Below, piece by piece: positions 50,401 through 63,040 of a stretch of 64,000 nucleotides of DNA. A program made the translations under genes and the position numbers. The stretch lies in contig VZDJ01000010.1 of assembly GCA_008694505.1 (NCBI GenBank), forward strand, positions 75,775-139,774, given 5' to 3'. Origin of the DNA: Cyanoderma ruficeps (taxonomy: Eukaryota; Chordata; Aves; Passeriformes; Timaliidae). Below the pieces are notes generated by a model. That model made no database searches, was not told the DNA's origin, and saw only the letters and a list, made by a program, of their open reading frames with translations. The first letter of the stretch is position 1. Every line of letters starts with the position of its first letter.

Positions 50401-52612
50401 TGTCATTGTAACTCCTTTCTGAGAAATTACATAAGACCCTAGGGAACTATCTGCAGTTAATTTTACAGATTTTAGGTGTATTTTATGTAGTGTTAGTATT
50501 TCTTGATATTGTTTGTCTCAGAAGATGTAATCATGGGGTTTTAAGTACTGGCTGCTCTTCCCTGGATCACCAGCAAATCACTGGTAATTTAAGCAAATGT
50601 TGAAATGGTAAAAAAGAGCTACACGGGCCACTAGAAATATTTATCACAGGTTCAGGAAGACCACAAGAGTAGCTTCTCTTTAGCTGTTGATACAGTTGGG
50701 CATTGAAAAGTTGTGAAGGAAATTCAAAACAATGTCTCCAAGTTTTGACAAGATTGCTCGGTGGAGTCACTTGTTGCCAGATGCTCACGTCGAATGAAAG
50801 AGGACAGGAATCACTGTAGTGGGAATTAGTTTTCTGAAATTGCTCAAAGCCAATTATCAGTCCAGTTGTTTTATGGGATTATTAATACTCTGTGGAGTGT
50901 TCTACAGTTTGAATGATGGACAAGCAGGTAGAAGTTATGAGGGAAGTTTTTCTCACCTTTATCCTGTTAGCTGTGGGAATGCATACAGCATCTTCTATTT
51001 GGGATTTCAGTGTAACTATGAAAAAGGTATTGTAGCACAGACTGTGGGATCAGAGTGAAAGATCTGGTCTGTGTTTCCCAAGCAGTAGCTCCTGGAAGCG
51101 ATAGGGAGCTTGTGGCTAGGAATGAAGCCATAACCCTGTCTGTGACTGCATGGGAGGCTCTGCAGTGAGTTCAGAAAGACCTCAGCCAGATCTGAGCCTT
51201 CGAAGCCTCTGCTCATGGCACTGCTTTCCAAACCATAGCAGAACCTCATACTTTCTTTCTTCCTCTTGGAGGAGGGGAATGCTTTTATGTTTTGGTGTTG
51301 TTTTGAATGTGTTGTGCTCTTAATTTTTATGCAGTCTTGGAGTTAGTAATAAGTCAGGTGTTGCTTGTGGTTCATGGATAGCATATCCAGCCCAAGAGTC
51401 CAGGGAGCCTACAAACAGACTATTCCTCTTCTTCTAGGTATTCTTTTTGGCAGTAGCATGAGCTAAGGTTTATATGAATTAAAGATTCAGGGCCGAGTAT
51501 GAAGTCATCTGCTGACCAGACCCCTTTGAACAGATTGTTAGCAAAGTGACAATCCAGCACTATACTCAGTAAGTATATTTGATTGCTTCAATGGTAGGTG
51601 CTGCTGGGAGGAATATAGCATCCTTTCTGGAGTCTGGTTTGTTGATTATTGTATGACCCAGTTGGCAGCAAGCCTGTCCTATGAGGCACAGGATAATAAT
51701 ATGCTGCACAGCTATTTTGCTAGGTAGTTGAAATACAGTGCCAGCGTAACTTGGGACAGATACGTCTTTGATAACCTATTGCTGCCAAGTTGCACAATAA
51801 AAAACCCAATTTTTTTCCATCATAAAACTTTCCTCCATTGTCCTTCAGCAAGCTGACCTTGAGGAGCTCTGCTTCTGTTGAGATTTAAGGGAAAGTTTCT
51901 AGTCAAGGTGTCAGTCCATCCTGTTACTCACTAGCAAATCTGCTTATATTAAGTTTTCCATACTGTACTAGATCTCTAAGCATTTGCTCAAAATTCAGCA
52001 TTTTTTCAGAAAAATTCACTTTGGGCTGTCAAACTTATTTAAAAGTTATTTTCATATATCCAGAAAAACTAAAACATCACTACTAGATATCCTCTAAAAT
52101 AATCTTACTTTGTAGCTCTTATCTCTACCATGTGATGAGTTATCTGCAGGAAACAAGCATTTCTTCACCAGTCTCAGAGTGGGTCAGAACTTGCTCTGTA
52201 GCAAAATAGGAATCTGGAAGGTTTGAAGTACAAACCAGCCTCTTTGTGGAGACTTACTGCAGGCTCTCAGATACACTCGTTGCTCTGCAAAGTTAATTCA
52301 GTCACCTGGTGTGGTTAGTCTGATTTTTCTTTTCTGTGTTTAAATTTCTCTGTTGTTTGAACTCTGCCTGAAAAGTAGACTGGCACATGTTCTCTTATTT
52401 TTCAGATCAGTCATGCCAGCTATGCATAAAAGAGCTGGAGCAAAAGCATTCCATATCCGTTAAGTGTTTTATTTTCCAGACTAAAAACTGAATACTTGCA
52501 GCTTGTATGTCATTATATGCTTGTCATTCCTAATTACTTTCTGGCATGTTCCTGGGTGTTTTGTAGACAGGAAAATGCATTTGCTTTTTTAAGCTAAGCT
52601 TGGAAAACTATT
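47458..52612 (+). other. Proposed intron, middle part; no gene seen
   Basis: AT-rich with short frames only. A low-complexity AT tract lies at 48757-48895 (listed separately). I see no recognisable exon, RNA gene or additional repeat family. Confidence 0.5.
48757..48895. repeat. AT-rich low-complexity tract
   Basis: About 140 bases are almost wholly A and T, with TATATATA runs and many TAATATTAT permutations. It is likely to unwind easily or form cruciforms and is prone to length change. Confidence 0.9.
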
Positions 52613-52668
52613 AAAGAAGAAGAAGAAGAAGAAGAAGAAGAAGAAGAAGAAGAAGAAGAAGAAGAAAA
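52613..52668. repeat. (GAA)n microsatellite, about 18 units
   Basis: An almost perfect run of AGA/GAA triplets of about 56 bases fades into A-rich sequence at 52680. Purine-only GAA tracts can form triplex DNA and vary in length. It directly adjoins the 5' edge of the next CR1 fragment. Confidence 0.97.
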
Positions 52669-52680
52669 GAAAAAATAAGA

Positions 52681-53000
52681 AAGACTTCTACAAGAAAGCC
52701 AGAGAGGTGCTTTTTACAAGGGCAGACAGAGATAGGGCAATTGAGAATACCTGAAAAGTGAGAGAGAATGGGGTTAAATTAGATATTTGGAAGAAATTCT
52801 TTACTGTGAAGGTGGTGAGGCACTGAAATAGGTTGCCCAGAGAGGTGGTGGATCCCCCATTTCTAAAGGTATTCAAGACTGCCTTGGATATGGCTTTGAG
52901 AAACCTAGTCTAGTGAAAGGTGTCCCTGCCCATGGCAGTGGGGTTGGAGCTAGATGACCTTTAAGGTTCCTTGCAGCCCAAACCATTCTGTCATTCTGTG
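52681..53000 (+). mobile_element. CR1 LINE 3' fragment, plus strand
   Basis: This short 5'-truncated CR1 keeps the typical 3' end: AATTCTTTACTGTGAAGGTG (near 52795), GGTTGCCCAGAGAGGTGGTG (near 52831), GGTGTCCCTGCCCATGGCAG (near 52919) and GGAGCTAGATGACC (near 52947). It finishes with two octamers (ATTCTGTC, ATTCTGTG) at 53000. Non-coding; secure as CR1. Confidence 0.94.
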
Positions 53001-55745
53001 AGGTAGAAAACTACTGGGAGAAAGAAGTATGTGGACATAATAGCTTACTCCTTTCTGAAAGAGTAACTTGCTTTGTCTTGTACTATCAGTAAACATTTTG
53101 TCTTGAAGGAGTAAAACTATAGCATTTAATAACTGGAAATTAATAATCAAGCCTATCATTATTTTCAAAGCATGTTAAGTATATTATCTTTCCCTACAGG
53201 TATTCTGAATACTGCGGCATGTTTTACCAAAGGAAGACATTGTGTTTGCATATCAGATTTTATATGCACAAATTTATAAATGTGTACAGGGAAGCAGATT
53301 TGCAGTTCTGACCCTTCAGATGGGCTACCAAGTGAGTTACAATATCTCACCTGAGGCTAGTGGTAAATAGAAACCGTGCCAATGAAGAAAAGAGTTTCTC
53401 AGCTGGCATTTCTTTTGCTTCTTTAGATTTTGTTCTTTTGTGACAGTCACTTGACAGATTGACTACTCTAGAAATGTATTTCTGGAGTATTGGAAGCCTG
53501 TTATCTCCCAAAATAGTTATTGTTCCTCAGACAGAATGTAAATCTTCAGAGTCACTGAAATTAAGACTCATGCAGTTTTGTGGGGCATGTGTCAATACAC
53601 AGGCTGCTTAGAATAGGTTCAGATGTGAAATTACACTCAAAGGCTATGGCCACAAATTAAAGCCCAGATTGATTATTTGGGGTGGCTCTCTGCCGTGGGG
53701 GCTGCAGTGTAGGCTGCATGAGCTGCACCCCTGGCTGGGAGCTCAGTTTTCACTCGACTGATGCAACATGTCCCACAGGTGCCTGGTACCAGGAGAGATT
53801 GGGAGCCTGTGGCAGGAACCTGCCTTGTCACCAAGAAAGGCTAGTCAAGTCCCTTTGGCAGCAGCCCACTGCAAGGTTGTTTCTGGCCAGGCACAAAGCT
53901 GCTTTTTGCCAGCCCTATGTACCAGCCAGCACATGGGAAATGTGACATAATGGCAGCTTGTCTGTGTGGGTGGTCTCCAAAGTTTGTTAAGGTTGCTGAA
54001 GAATACTCACATGATGTAGTATTAAGTGTCTCCACTAGATACCTGAATTGTTAATTCCCTTCGATAAAGACTCAACAGACTATGAGAAGTGCAAAACCAC
54101 CTCAGCCTCCTCGGTTTAGTGCCTGCTTTTCAGTGGTATCTGCTGAATTTTGTTGGTAATGTGCTGTCTACTCTGATAAACAGGAGGAAAGACTCTTGCC
54201 TTGGGTGACAATAATTTATTACTTATACAGTGCCACAGCTATAGTTTGCAATTCAGTCAGATATGCTAAACAAATATGAAGATACCTGCCCTGGAGAACT
54301 GGCAGCATTCAGGATTAGCACGATAATTTATGGTGCTGAACAAAACAAATACAGTCACCTGTGGCTTGTGCTGCGTGGTGAATACTGCTTTTGTAGACTG
54401 TATTCCTAATATGATGATTGCCAATATTAGTTGCTTTTTTGCACCTTGCTAAAATAGCTGTAGGAAAAATATTTTTCTGAAATCTGAGGTTCTAAAGGAA
54501 TTTTGAATATAGCCTGATGAAATATGACAGCACAGGAATCCTAGAATCTTTAACTTACAGTGAAGATAATTAGTCTCTTCTGTGCAGAGACTGGATGAAA
54601 TAAATAGTAATTTTTCTGGAAAAATGGAAGTTTTCAAGAAATCAAGCCAATTCCAACTTTTGGCTTAAATTAGAGTAATAGTTTCATCTCTCAGAAGTAG
54701 CTGTGACTGCATAACTCATAAATGCTGGACCAGATAAACACATTTGAAATAAAAGCTTTTTCAGTCTGAAGAATTATTTTAATGAGTTAAAAACCAGCTA
54801 AACAAAAGTAGTTTTAGATAAATCCAAGTAAGTTCAAATAATTTCAAGTGCATTCATACAAATACAAAAAAAATTGCACTGCATAAAAGGATACAAATTC
54901 ACTAGAAATAAAAATCTAAGTCTTCCTATATAATATTAACATGAATGAATTTTTTTCATGTCGCCAGAAGGGTCTGTTACTAAACTGTTTTTTGCTGCCA
55001 GGTTAACTGCTGTCAGGTTTTTTAAATAGAGAAGTAAGTGTTTTTACAATGTTCATGAAGATATTGAAGTACCTTGAAAACCATGGAATTTTGTTAAATG
55101 ATTTCTTAGTGATTCAAGGTATTGATCATGCAAGATACTACTCTTGGGTAAGGATTTTGGCAGACATAATGCTGCTGCTGGCGCCATGGTTAGCATTGAG
55201 TGGATGCGCCTCTGTCCTTAGGAGAGTGTGCAGCCTGCATAGGTGTAGGAAGTTGTGGCCTCTTGATGTGGATGTGTCAGCAGAGCCCCTCAGCACCTTC
55301 GAGTGAGCTGCACAGGGTCTGCTACAGGGTAGTTTTGCTTTTCTTTATTACCTAGCTGGAAAAGAGTTACTTCATCAGCAACAGCATGGTTTCCAGGCTG
55401 CAACGCTTTGGGCTCGCCTCCCTTTTCCGTGCTCCCTCACAAGTCTTGAATCTCCTCTGAAAACAAGCTGTCACTCTCTAAAGCTTTCTGTGCAGATCAG
55501 GTTTTCTGAACATTTTATCTTCATTGCCCTCTTTGGCAAAGTCTTTCATTTGGCGGCAGTATTGCAAAGGAGAAACCCTCCAACATGTGCTGCTCCCATT
55601 AATGTGCTATGGAGTTCCAGGTGCCTGTAAGACAATGGCATTTTCTCATCAACATTTTTCCTTTTGATTTCCACTGGTTTGGTTTTTTTCCCCTCCTCTC
55701 CTTGCAAAACTGCTGCCTAGCCTGTAACTCTTTACACTACATTGG
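53001..55745 (+). other. Proposed intron; no gene seen
   Basis: AT-rich with only short frames. The slightly more GC-rich 53680-53950 segment carries two overlapping short frames without recognisable content. Confidence 0.5.
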
Positions 55746-56812
55746 TCAGTGGTACAATATGACACATTTAATCTTGTGATACAGCGATGAGAAAAATGTA
55801 TTGAATTGTGAGAAATCCCTAAATATGATCAATTTTTTGTTTGGTCTTTTCTGTTTGGGTTTTGTTTGTTTGTTTGTTTGTTTTTCCTTCAGATGCTGTC
55901 CCAAAAAAGTGTGTATTAGAGGAAGCTTTATACTGAAAAACGCTTTAGTGAAACACACAACATCCATCTTTATTTCCAGGTTAGGTGTGGGCATGACAAG
56001 ATTTGCTGTGGATCTTGGACAAGTCCCATGCTGTATTAGTGTGACATTGATGCCCTGCTGAGCCAACATCAAAGTCCTGTTTGGTTTTTGGTATGTAAAG
56101 GTCTTGGCTCTCCTTTCTTCATGGACTAAGGTGGTAACTGCAGTGGCCAAGCTAAGCATCTGACAGTGCAGCTTCCCTTTGGATCCTAGCTGCTGCTTAC
56201 AAAACTTTGCAAACACAGCTCCTAAGCTGGCGGACTGCTTGTCTACAGCTACAGGGAGAGCCCTCATAAAGGCTTTCACTCTCCCTGAGGTGTATGGCAA
56301 AATGAGAATGTTCCCTTTCTCTTTGGCATCAACACTCGTTTGTAAACTTTGATAATGAAAGAAATACTGAGTTCATATTCCAAAATACTTGGAATCTGGT
56401 TGTTGATTTTTGGGTACATAGAGCTGTTGCTCTCACACAGAACAATTTCGCTTTTAAAATTCTGTCTGATCCCTTTACACATTTTCTTGTTTATTCTGTC
56501 AAAGGGCTTATTCCTGGAAAACTTAATATGAGGACAGTTTCCAAATTGTGCTGAAGGTGATTGTTCTCTCTTGCTGTGAAAGCACTTGGTGGAATGCATA
56601 GTGGACATTTTCCATGTTACTGATTTTTTAGCACCATGGATGGGAATATTCACATTACCAGAGACAATGAATGGATGAGGTGTGTACCTGGAGATGGAGA
56701 TGGGCAGGTAGCACATGGGTCTGATGTTTAGCTGGGAGTTCTGACTCCCAGCTAAGTGGGAAGGAGTGGTATCTAGGAGAGGCTTCAGCTGGTGAGACTT
56801 GCCAGGGGTCAT
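55746..56812 (-). pseudogene. Broken reading-frame pair, possible retrocopy of unknown origin
   Basis: Two long minus-strand frames lie head to tail: 178 codons (56812-56276) and 184 codons (56300-55746), overlapping by 25 bases in different frames. A single small indel near 56290 would explain this as one interrupted coding sequence of up to about 355 codons. The composition looks protein-like, with scattered Cys, His and Lys; for example it reads KPFDRINKKMCKGIRQNFK in the first frame. I recognise no domain. Toward its 3' end the second frame enters an A-rich tract (minus-strand CAAA repeat, 55880-55861), as a decayed retrocopy tail might. A stop codon lies directly before the first ATG. 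Alternatives are a chance pair of frames, or an exon of an unrecognised minus-strand gene with a sequence error. Confidence 0.3.
55861..55880. repeat. (TTTG)5 microsatellite
   Basis: Five perfect TTTG units, reading CAAA on the minus strand, lie within the distal part of the minus-strand broken frame pair. This may be the remnant of an A-rich tail. Confidence 0.9.
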
Positions 56813-58540
56813 CTACTGACCTTCATCAACTCACCTGGGGCACAGATTGTCCCCATGTTCTCCAGCCTATCTCCTTCTCTTGGACATCTCAGATTCTTTT
56901 TGCCTTTGAGGTAGACCGTGACTGCATGTGTATCAAAAGTTGTGCTCCCCATTTAGCAGCCTGTTTGTTCATCTTAATCCAGATGCTGGATCATTTTATC
57001 TTTTAATTGTTATTTTCATGCATTTAGGGGGTAAGAAGGGGAAAAGACACTGCTGGTTTATAAGGGCAGCTTTACAGAGGCTTTGAAGATGGAGCTGTTC
57101 CGTATTAAGGAATAATGTTTTTTCCCTGTACAGCATTAATCACTTTGCATTCCATTTCCACTATGACAGCTCAGATATAATTACTGATCACCATGGTCCA
57201 CTTAAATGAGTACTGTATATTCCTGTGAACCTTTTAACCTGCTAAATTAATCACATGGAGAGAGTTAATGCTATTTATATTTAAATAAAAATTTGCAAAC
57301 CAGGCAGGAGGAAAGAGTGGTTCTGTATACAATGTTACCATTTATGCTCAACTACTTGAGAGAGGCTGGTGGCTTTTTTGAGAGATTATGGATATGAGCT
57401 TCTGCTAAAGCCAATTGAATGTAATAAATGGGTTGTTTTTTAAAAAGGGCACTGTCTACTTGAATATTGTGATAGTGAGTAATGTTAAATACCGTAGGGG
57501 GGGTATACCCTCTCTTCTTATTAGTCCCGTTTATTTATTGATACTGTCATGTTTGGAGGGGGTTGGATGCTGAAAAGATGTGAATACATGTAACACGGTT
57601 TATTCTGTTTCATTTACTCCCTATTTCCCTCCATGTCCATTTAGCACCTTGCTTGAGATTTGATCTTACACATGGTGCTATAAAATGCCTAAAAGCATTT
57701 AATTTTCAAAGACATGCCATATACATTTCTCTTGCTTTTAATGAAATTTTACAGCCTTCAGGGTTGCCTGCAGGATTTTACACATGTAAATCTTAAAGCC
57801 TGAGGCCCCCGAAGAAATAAGAAAGCTCATTTTCAAACACAGCTTTAAGCTAGTGTCTTCATCGCCTGTGGTAAGCTTGGCAAGTCAAGCAACTTTTTAA
57901 GACAGTCCAATTCACTGTGTTTGGTGCATGAATTCCTCAGCTGTTTAAGACAAAGAGAGTAGAAACAGCATCTTTTTCTATATCTTATTTCTCAGCCTGT
58001 GAGCAAACTGATGTACAGATATATATGTTGTATATTAGTTGCTTTCTCAAGGTGGACACTACTTAGGTCTCAGTTCTGCAGTGCAATTTCAAAGCATAAG
58101 CCACTGTAGAAATCACTGGTGCAGGGTGACAACACATGCATCTCTGTGAAAAAGGTTCATTTCATGTCTGGGCAGTGTTGAGGGAGAACAAGACACATTT
58201 TATAATGGAAATGTTGGACAAACTGTTTCAAATGCAAGGAAGGGACAGGAGTAAAAGTACTGTATAGGACCGAGTCATGTTTGTTTAAAAACATAAATAC
58301 TTACTTTTCATATTAAAATAACCAGCAGTTGTGTTTGTCTGCTGGAATTCATGTAATTAAATTGTTATCTCAGGAGAGCGTGCTCCCAGTTAATAGGATG
58401 TTAGCCAAACTTTACCAAAGTATAGGAATTTCAGCGTGTTTCACTGTTAAGCTGCTTTTAAAAGTGAAGACACATCCTGCCCACTCTTCTTTGTACTTAT
58501 TCTTTAAGCAACAGTTAAACCATCTCAATGACACTTAATG

Positions 58541-58690
58541 CCATCTATCATTGGGAGATAGATGAACGCTGAACTGGGAAACAGTTTTGCCCTTTGCAAT
58601 TTATTTGTCACTGCAGGGTGGTGACAAGTGGCCTTTAATTGAAAGGAGAGACAATTATGTTTAATTGATTGCAATGGAGGATTTAAAAAT
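58541..58690. promoter_or_regulatory. Candidate conserved non-coding element
   Basis: This 150-bp block combines a perfect 8-bp hairpin (CATCTATC 58542-58549, GATAGATG 58557-58564), a 7-bp inverted pair TTGTCAC/GTGACAA (near 58606 and 58620) and clustered homeodomain motifs: TTTAATTGAAAG and TTTAATTGATTGCAAT. Such packing resembles deeply conserved enhancers, but conservation cannot be seen from one sequence. Confidence 0.3.
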
Positions 58691-59439
58691 CTTTTAAATT
58701 ATACTACCTAAGATGTTTTCATCTCAAAAGAAACTGATTGTACAAACAACAAAACATTTGTATATTTGTTTTGTTGTCTTAATGCATTCCAGAGCCTTGT
58801 CCTCTTATAGGGAACGGTGCTGTTTATCTCCTTGTCACCTGTGGCTCATACTGTTGCACCCAAACCTAAATTCTCCAAATCTTGATTACCCAGAACAGAG
58901 GTTTGTTTTATGTTGCTGTGCTGACCATCACCATTCCTTTTGTATCTTCAAGACAAGTGCAGCTACAGTGATATTTCTGTGTTTGTGTAACTTGCATGCT
59001 TTGTAATCATCAAAATATCAAAAGAGCAGCCTTTTCAAAAGTACATATGACTTAATAAATGTGTTTCTGATGTTTGTATCTACTGGAAGAGGCATTTAGA
59101 GAAGGGAGGAGAAGGATTTATTGAGAAATAACAAAATGACTCATCAGAAATAGTCGTCCTCTTTTCTTTCCTGTGTGTGGCTATTTCGATTATAAACTGG
59201 AGTGATCAATGTCTGTCTGAATGGAATTGAGGAGATAGCTCTCAGAAGGTGAAATATTTTGTAATTTTTAACCTCCCTTAACTATGTTTATACCTGATGA
59301 AGGCTAAAAGAGTTTAGTAGCTCTGAAGAATGTTTGTCTAGTTTACTTATGATATCTTTTTCTAAGGGAAAAAAAAAAAGAAAAAAATGGACAACGTTTT
59401 CCCTTGTTCCTGAAATTCCTATAATGAGTGTTTATCCCA

Positions 59440-59725
59440 CACTAGATGGTAAAGATGGACTCCCTCTGACAATTAAAGTTGCTCTCCATTAAGAAGTGTG
59501 TGTACTGCACTTAATGAAGCAGCACTTAGCTTGGCTAACATCACTCTGGAGCAGTACAGAAGTTCTTTTAACACATGAGTGGATTCCCAGAACTCTTGCT
59601 TTGTAAATAATGTCTGTGCCCAGTGAGCCCTAATTGATAATGACTGTTAATGTAATACCTGCTGGCTAGGCCTGGTCTTTACTGAAAGAGCTCTTTGAAA
59701 CTTATTTATTGATTGCTGCAATCAG
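59440..59725. promoter_or_regulatory. Candidate conserved non-coding element
   Basis: The block is balanced in composition and repeat-free. It carries GACAATTAAAG, CACTTAATGAAG, CCCTAATTGATAATGAC and the near-palindrome TGATTGCTGCAATCA (about 59711-59725). The motif content suits homeodomain, POU or C/EBP-type factors. The call is inferred from appearance. Confidence 0.28.
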
Positions 59726-62700
59726 TTCAGTTTAAGAAAACAGAGAAAGAAAAAAAAAACACCAAAAAACCCAGACATTAATTTGGTCTCAGTTTTCTGA
59801 TAATTGTTTGTCTTATTTGATAGAGTTAGTGATATTAAAGTCTCAAAACCCTTGTCTGCCTTTTTACTTGTAAAGCATTTGATGTTTTTGATTATAATCT
59901 CAGGAGTGAATATTGAATAAATGTAATTTTCTGTCCTGTTTACGGAAGGCTGCCCCAAAATAAAGACATAGAATTTGCCTACACTCTGTATTATGAGGTT
60001 TTTATGAACTAATTATTATTTATTTACCTGTGCAGAAAGTGAGGTTTAGTCACAAGGCTGAGGTGGCATTCTCCTCCCTGTCCTCAGGGTTGCTATTGCT
60101 TTATATTTGCACACACTATACAGACATCGTTTTGAACCTTTGTCCCATGATACAGGCTATGGCCAGCTCTGCTGCTGTCTACAAAAGGAATGGGAGTTGC
60201 GCTTTCATGTGGTGAAGTTGTGCTTTCTTCCTTCTCACCTTTAGTGTTTCCTTACAGGTTTTGATTTGATTGACATTATCGGAGAATGGATAATGCTTGA
60301 CATAAATCATCCAATGGTGACATTCATGTCATGTTTTCCTCTTCCCTATCTTCCTTTGTGTACATTTCAGTAGTTGAATTATTAGTGCTGAATTACTTAA
60401 TGGTTGCAAAGTGATCATTTTATCAGGGATAGCTGTATTTGTTTTCCTTTTCTCTGTATTTTTACTTCAAAAGTGATTTAGTTTTCATTTTTTATGGCTT
60501 GCACAAACTGATGTAGAAATGCCTAGTGGGAGGTGAGATTTGCTTCAAATGACCTGAAAAACAGTAGTCCTTAAAAAAGAATTTTGACAAAGAATTAATT
60601 GCTGATTTTTAGTAAGTGTTAATTAATAAATAATTATTGTTCGTTCTTTATTGCTGGGTGGTTTTTTGCTCTCCCCTTTTCACTGCATTATAGACTAATT
60701 TTTAGCATGTATGTCACAGTTTTATCTAGCACTAGCAAGGAATACAAATACACTGTGTAAAATTAGAAGCTATAGCTATAAAATCTAGCAAGATATTTTA
60801 GTTGGGGTAACTTAAATTTAAGTAGCATTTTGTTGAGAACTAGGTTCTGGTTTTGATGTATCCCTTTAAGAATTCATGTGTGCTTGGAAACTGATTTATG
60901 CCCTTATTCACACTGTGCATGTCATGTGCATTTTGGATGGGTAGTTGCGCTCTGAATCTTTTGTTGCATGTTTATAAAGCCAGTTGACATAATCTGTCAG
61001 CCCTGGGTCCAAACGGAACATGGGATCATAGTAGTTCATCATTTTCTCAGAATTTTGCATCCTGCATATTCTGTTGTCCATCAGTCCCAGCATGCCCTCT
61101 TATGAACCTCCACAGTTTTGGTCTTTGTTAATAGCTTCTGTTTTTAATAAGAGTGCACCTCTGCTGAAAGTGGCTTGACAACTGGTGTAGTCGACAGTAT
61201 TTAAAACTAGTTGAGATTTTGCATTTCATTTCAGGATATTAAAGGTGATTTTTTTTGTTCTCTCACATGGCAGTTGCCCATCACTTTTCTAGGACACCCT
61301 CCTGACAGCACCATGGGATTGTGCTGGTGTGAAATGGGGCCATCCAGTACTGCCCAGTTGTGCATCCTGCCATGCCAGGAATCCTTTCAACAAGTGCTTT
61401 TGCTGAACACCAGCACCTGGCTTTCATCCTTCTCTCCTTTCTGCAGGAGAGCCTCCTTGGATGGTGTATTTTGGGGGAACCACAGGGAGTGACAGGGAGT
61501 GACAAGGCATGGCTGTAGCATTCCTGGTGTTGTACCACAGCCCCTTAAAAATGGCCTTGCAGCATCCCTCTGAGATTGGTGTCTTCAGCAGGTGGAAATG
61601 GCTGCCTGGGAGCTGTGGATTGATACTTTAAGCATACCCAGTACTGGGACCTGCAGAATGGCCACCTCTTTACTATTAAAATATTTTGTTCTTAAAACAT
61701 GCTTAAGAATCATTTTCAACTGTGGGACTTGACACAAGCAAGGGATCTGCCAAGGACCATGGTGAGATAAACAGGGAAAGGGATAATTGTTTTTTCAGGA
61801 ACAATGTGCTTGGGAACACTCCTGTGTTTGGTTGACACCGAGCCCAACTGGGGGCATGTGATACTAGTCCTTTTGCTCCTCTTCTGCCTTTCCATATTGA
61901 GATCATTATGGCTTCAGTAATCTGGTGGTGAAGACCTGGACACTCTTCTGATGTTTTTGAGTACAAAGCAGCCACCATGCTGAATTCCTGTGATAGACAA
62001 AGGAATGTCCTGATGGATGCTAAGGCCAAATTGACCAAGGATTGTGAACAGGAGGAAAGCCTTGATTTGGTGAAGATCTAATTTAAAAGGAGAGAATAGC
62101 ATCTTAGTTTCAATTTCATAATTGCATAAAACTGTTTTTAATGGCATTCCAACAGAGACATCAGACAAGATTTTTCTTTTTCTTGTGCTTATTACATTGT
62201 ATAATTGGTTTCTGGTAGTATCAAAACACTAGGAAATCTCTCTCAATAACATCATTAATCTCTAAATGTTACAATTTAGTCTTAGAAAGGTCTGTTTTCC
62301 CAGGACCTCATACTTAATATCAAGACACTTTGAATTGTGTGTGCATGCTTTGGTGCTGTCCTGTGGTTTTGGCAGTCAGTGCAGTATTCAAATTGTAATA
62401 CCTGGTGCTTGCATCACCTCAGCTTTTGATGGCCACCACTGTGTCACTTGGCAGTTGTGTCTAGTAATGCCTGGAGTTAATAGGATTCAAAAGCTTATAA
62501 ATACAAAGCAGCTTCCTCAGAAGTGTCGTGGGGTTCCATCTTGTGTTAAAAATAACATAGCAGCCAAACTAAAAACAGTAAGGCTTGGCTCTAATGGGCC
62601 CAGTTTTCAGAAAGTGAGCTTTCAGGTCTGTGTGCTTTTATGTATCAATTATCACTACTACTAGAATATGCATAAGTAGCACCTAAATACAAAACCAAAA

Positions 62701-62996
62701 CAAAACAGAGAAACCCCGTGATATATATTGAGCTTACTAGGTGCTTCTTTAAAAAAGATGACTGCATTAAGTATGAGCTGTTTTCAGCATGAGTTTGCAG
62801 TGGGAAAATACCTGAAATCAATAAGTATTTTTTTTCCAGCATATCTATCAAAATCCCCTGGAATATTGTGCAGAATTCTGATATACTGTGTGCAGGCTGC
62901 CATCACCTGTCCCTTTGTGCAGTCCAGAGAGAGGACAGAGCACTCTTGCCCCAGTGCAGGTGGTGCAGCTACTCTGAATGTTGCTTGTAAATAATT

Positions 62997-63040
62997 TGGA
63001 GGGTGGGGCACTAATAAATGGAGGGTGGGGCACTAATAAA
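62997..63040. repeat. Tandem duplication, 22-bp unit, 2 perfect copies
   Basis: TGGAGGGTGGGGCACTAATAAA occurs at 62997-63018 and again at 63019-63040 without mismatch. Recent local duplication; each copy contains an AATAAA hexamer (plus strand), which is probably incidental. Confidence 0.96.
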
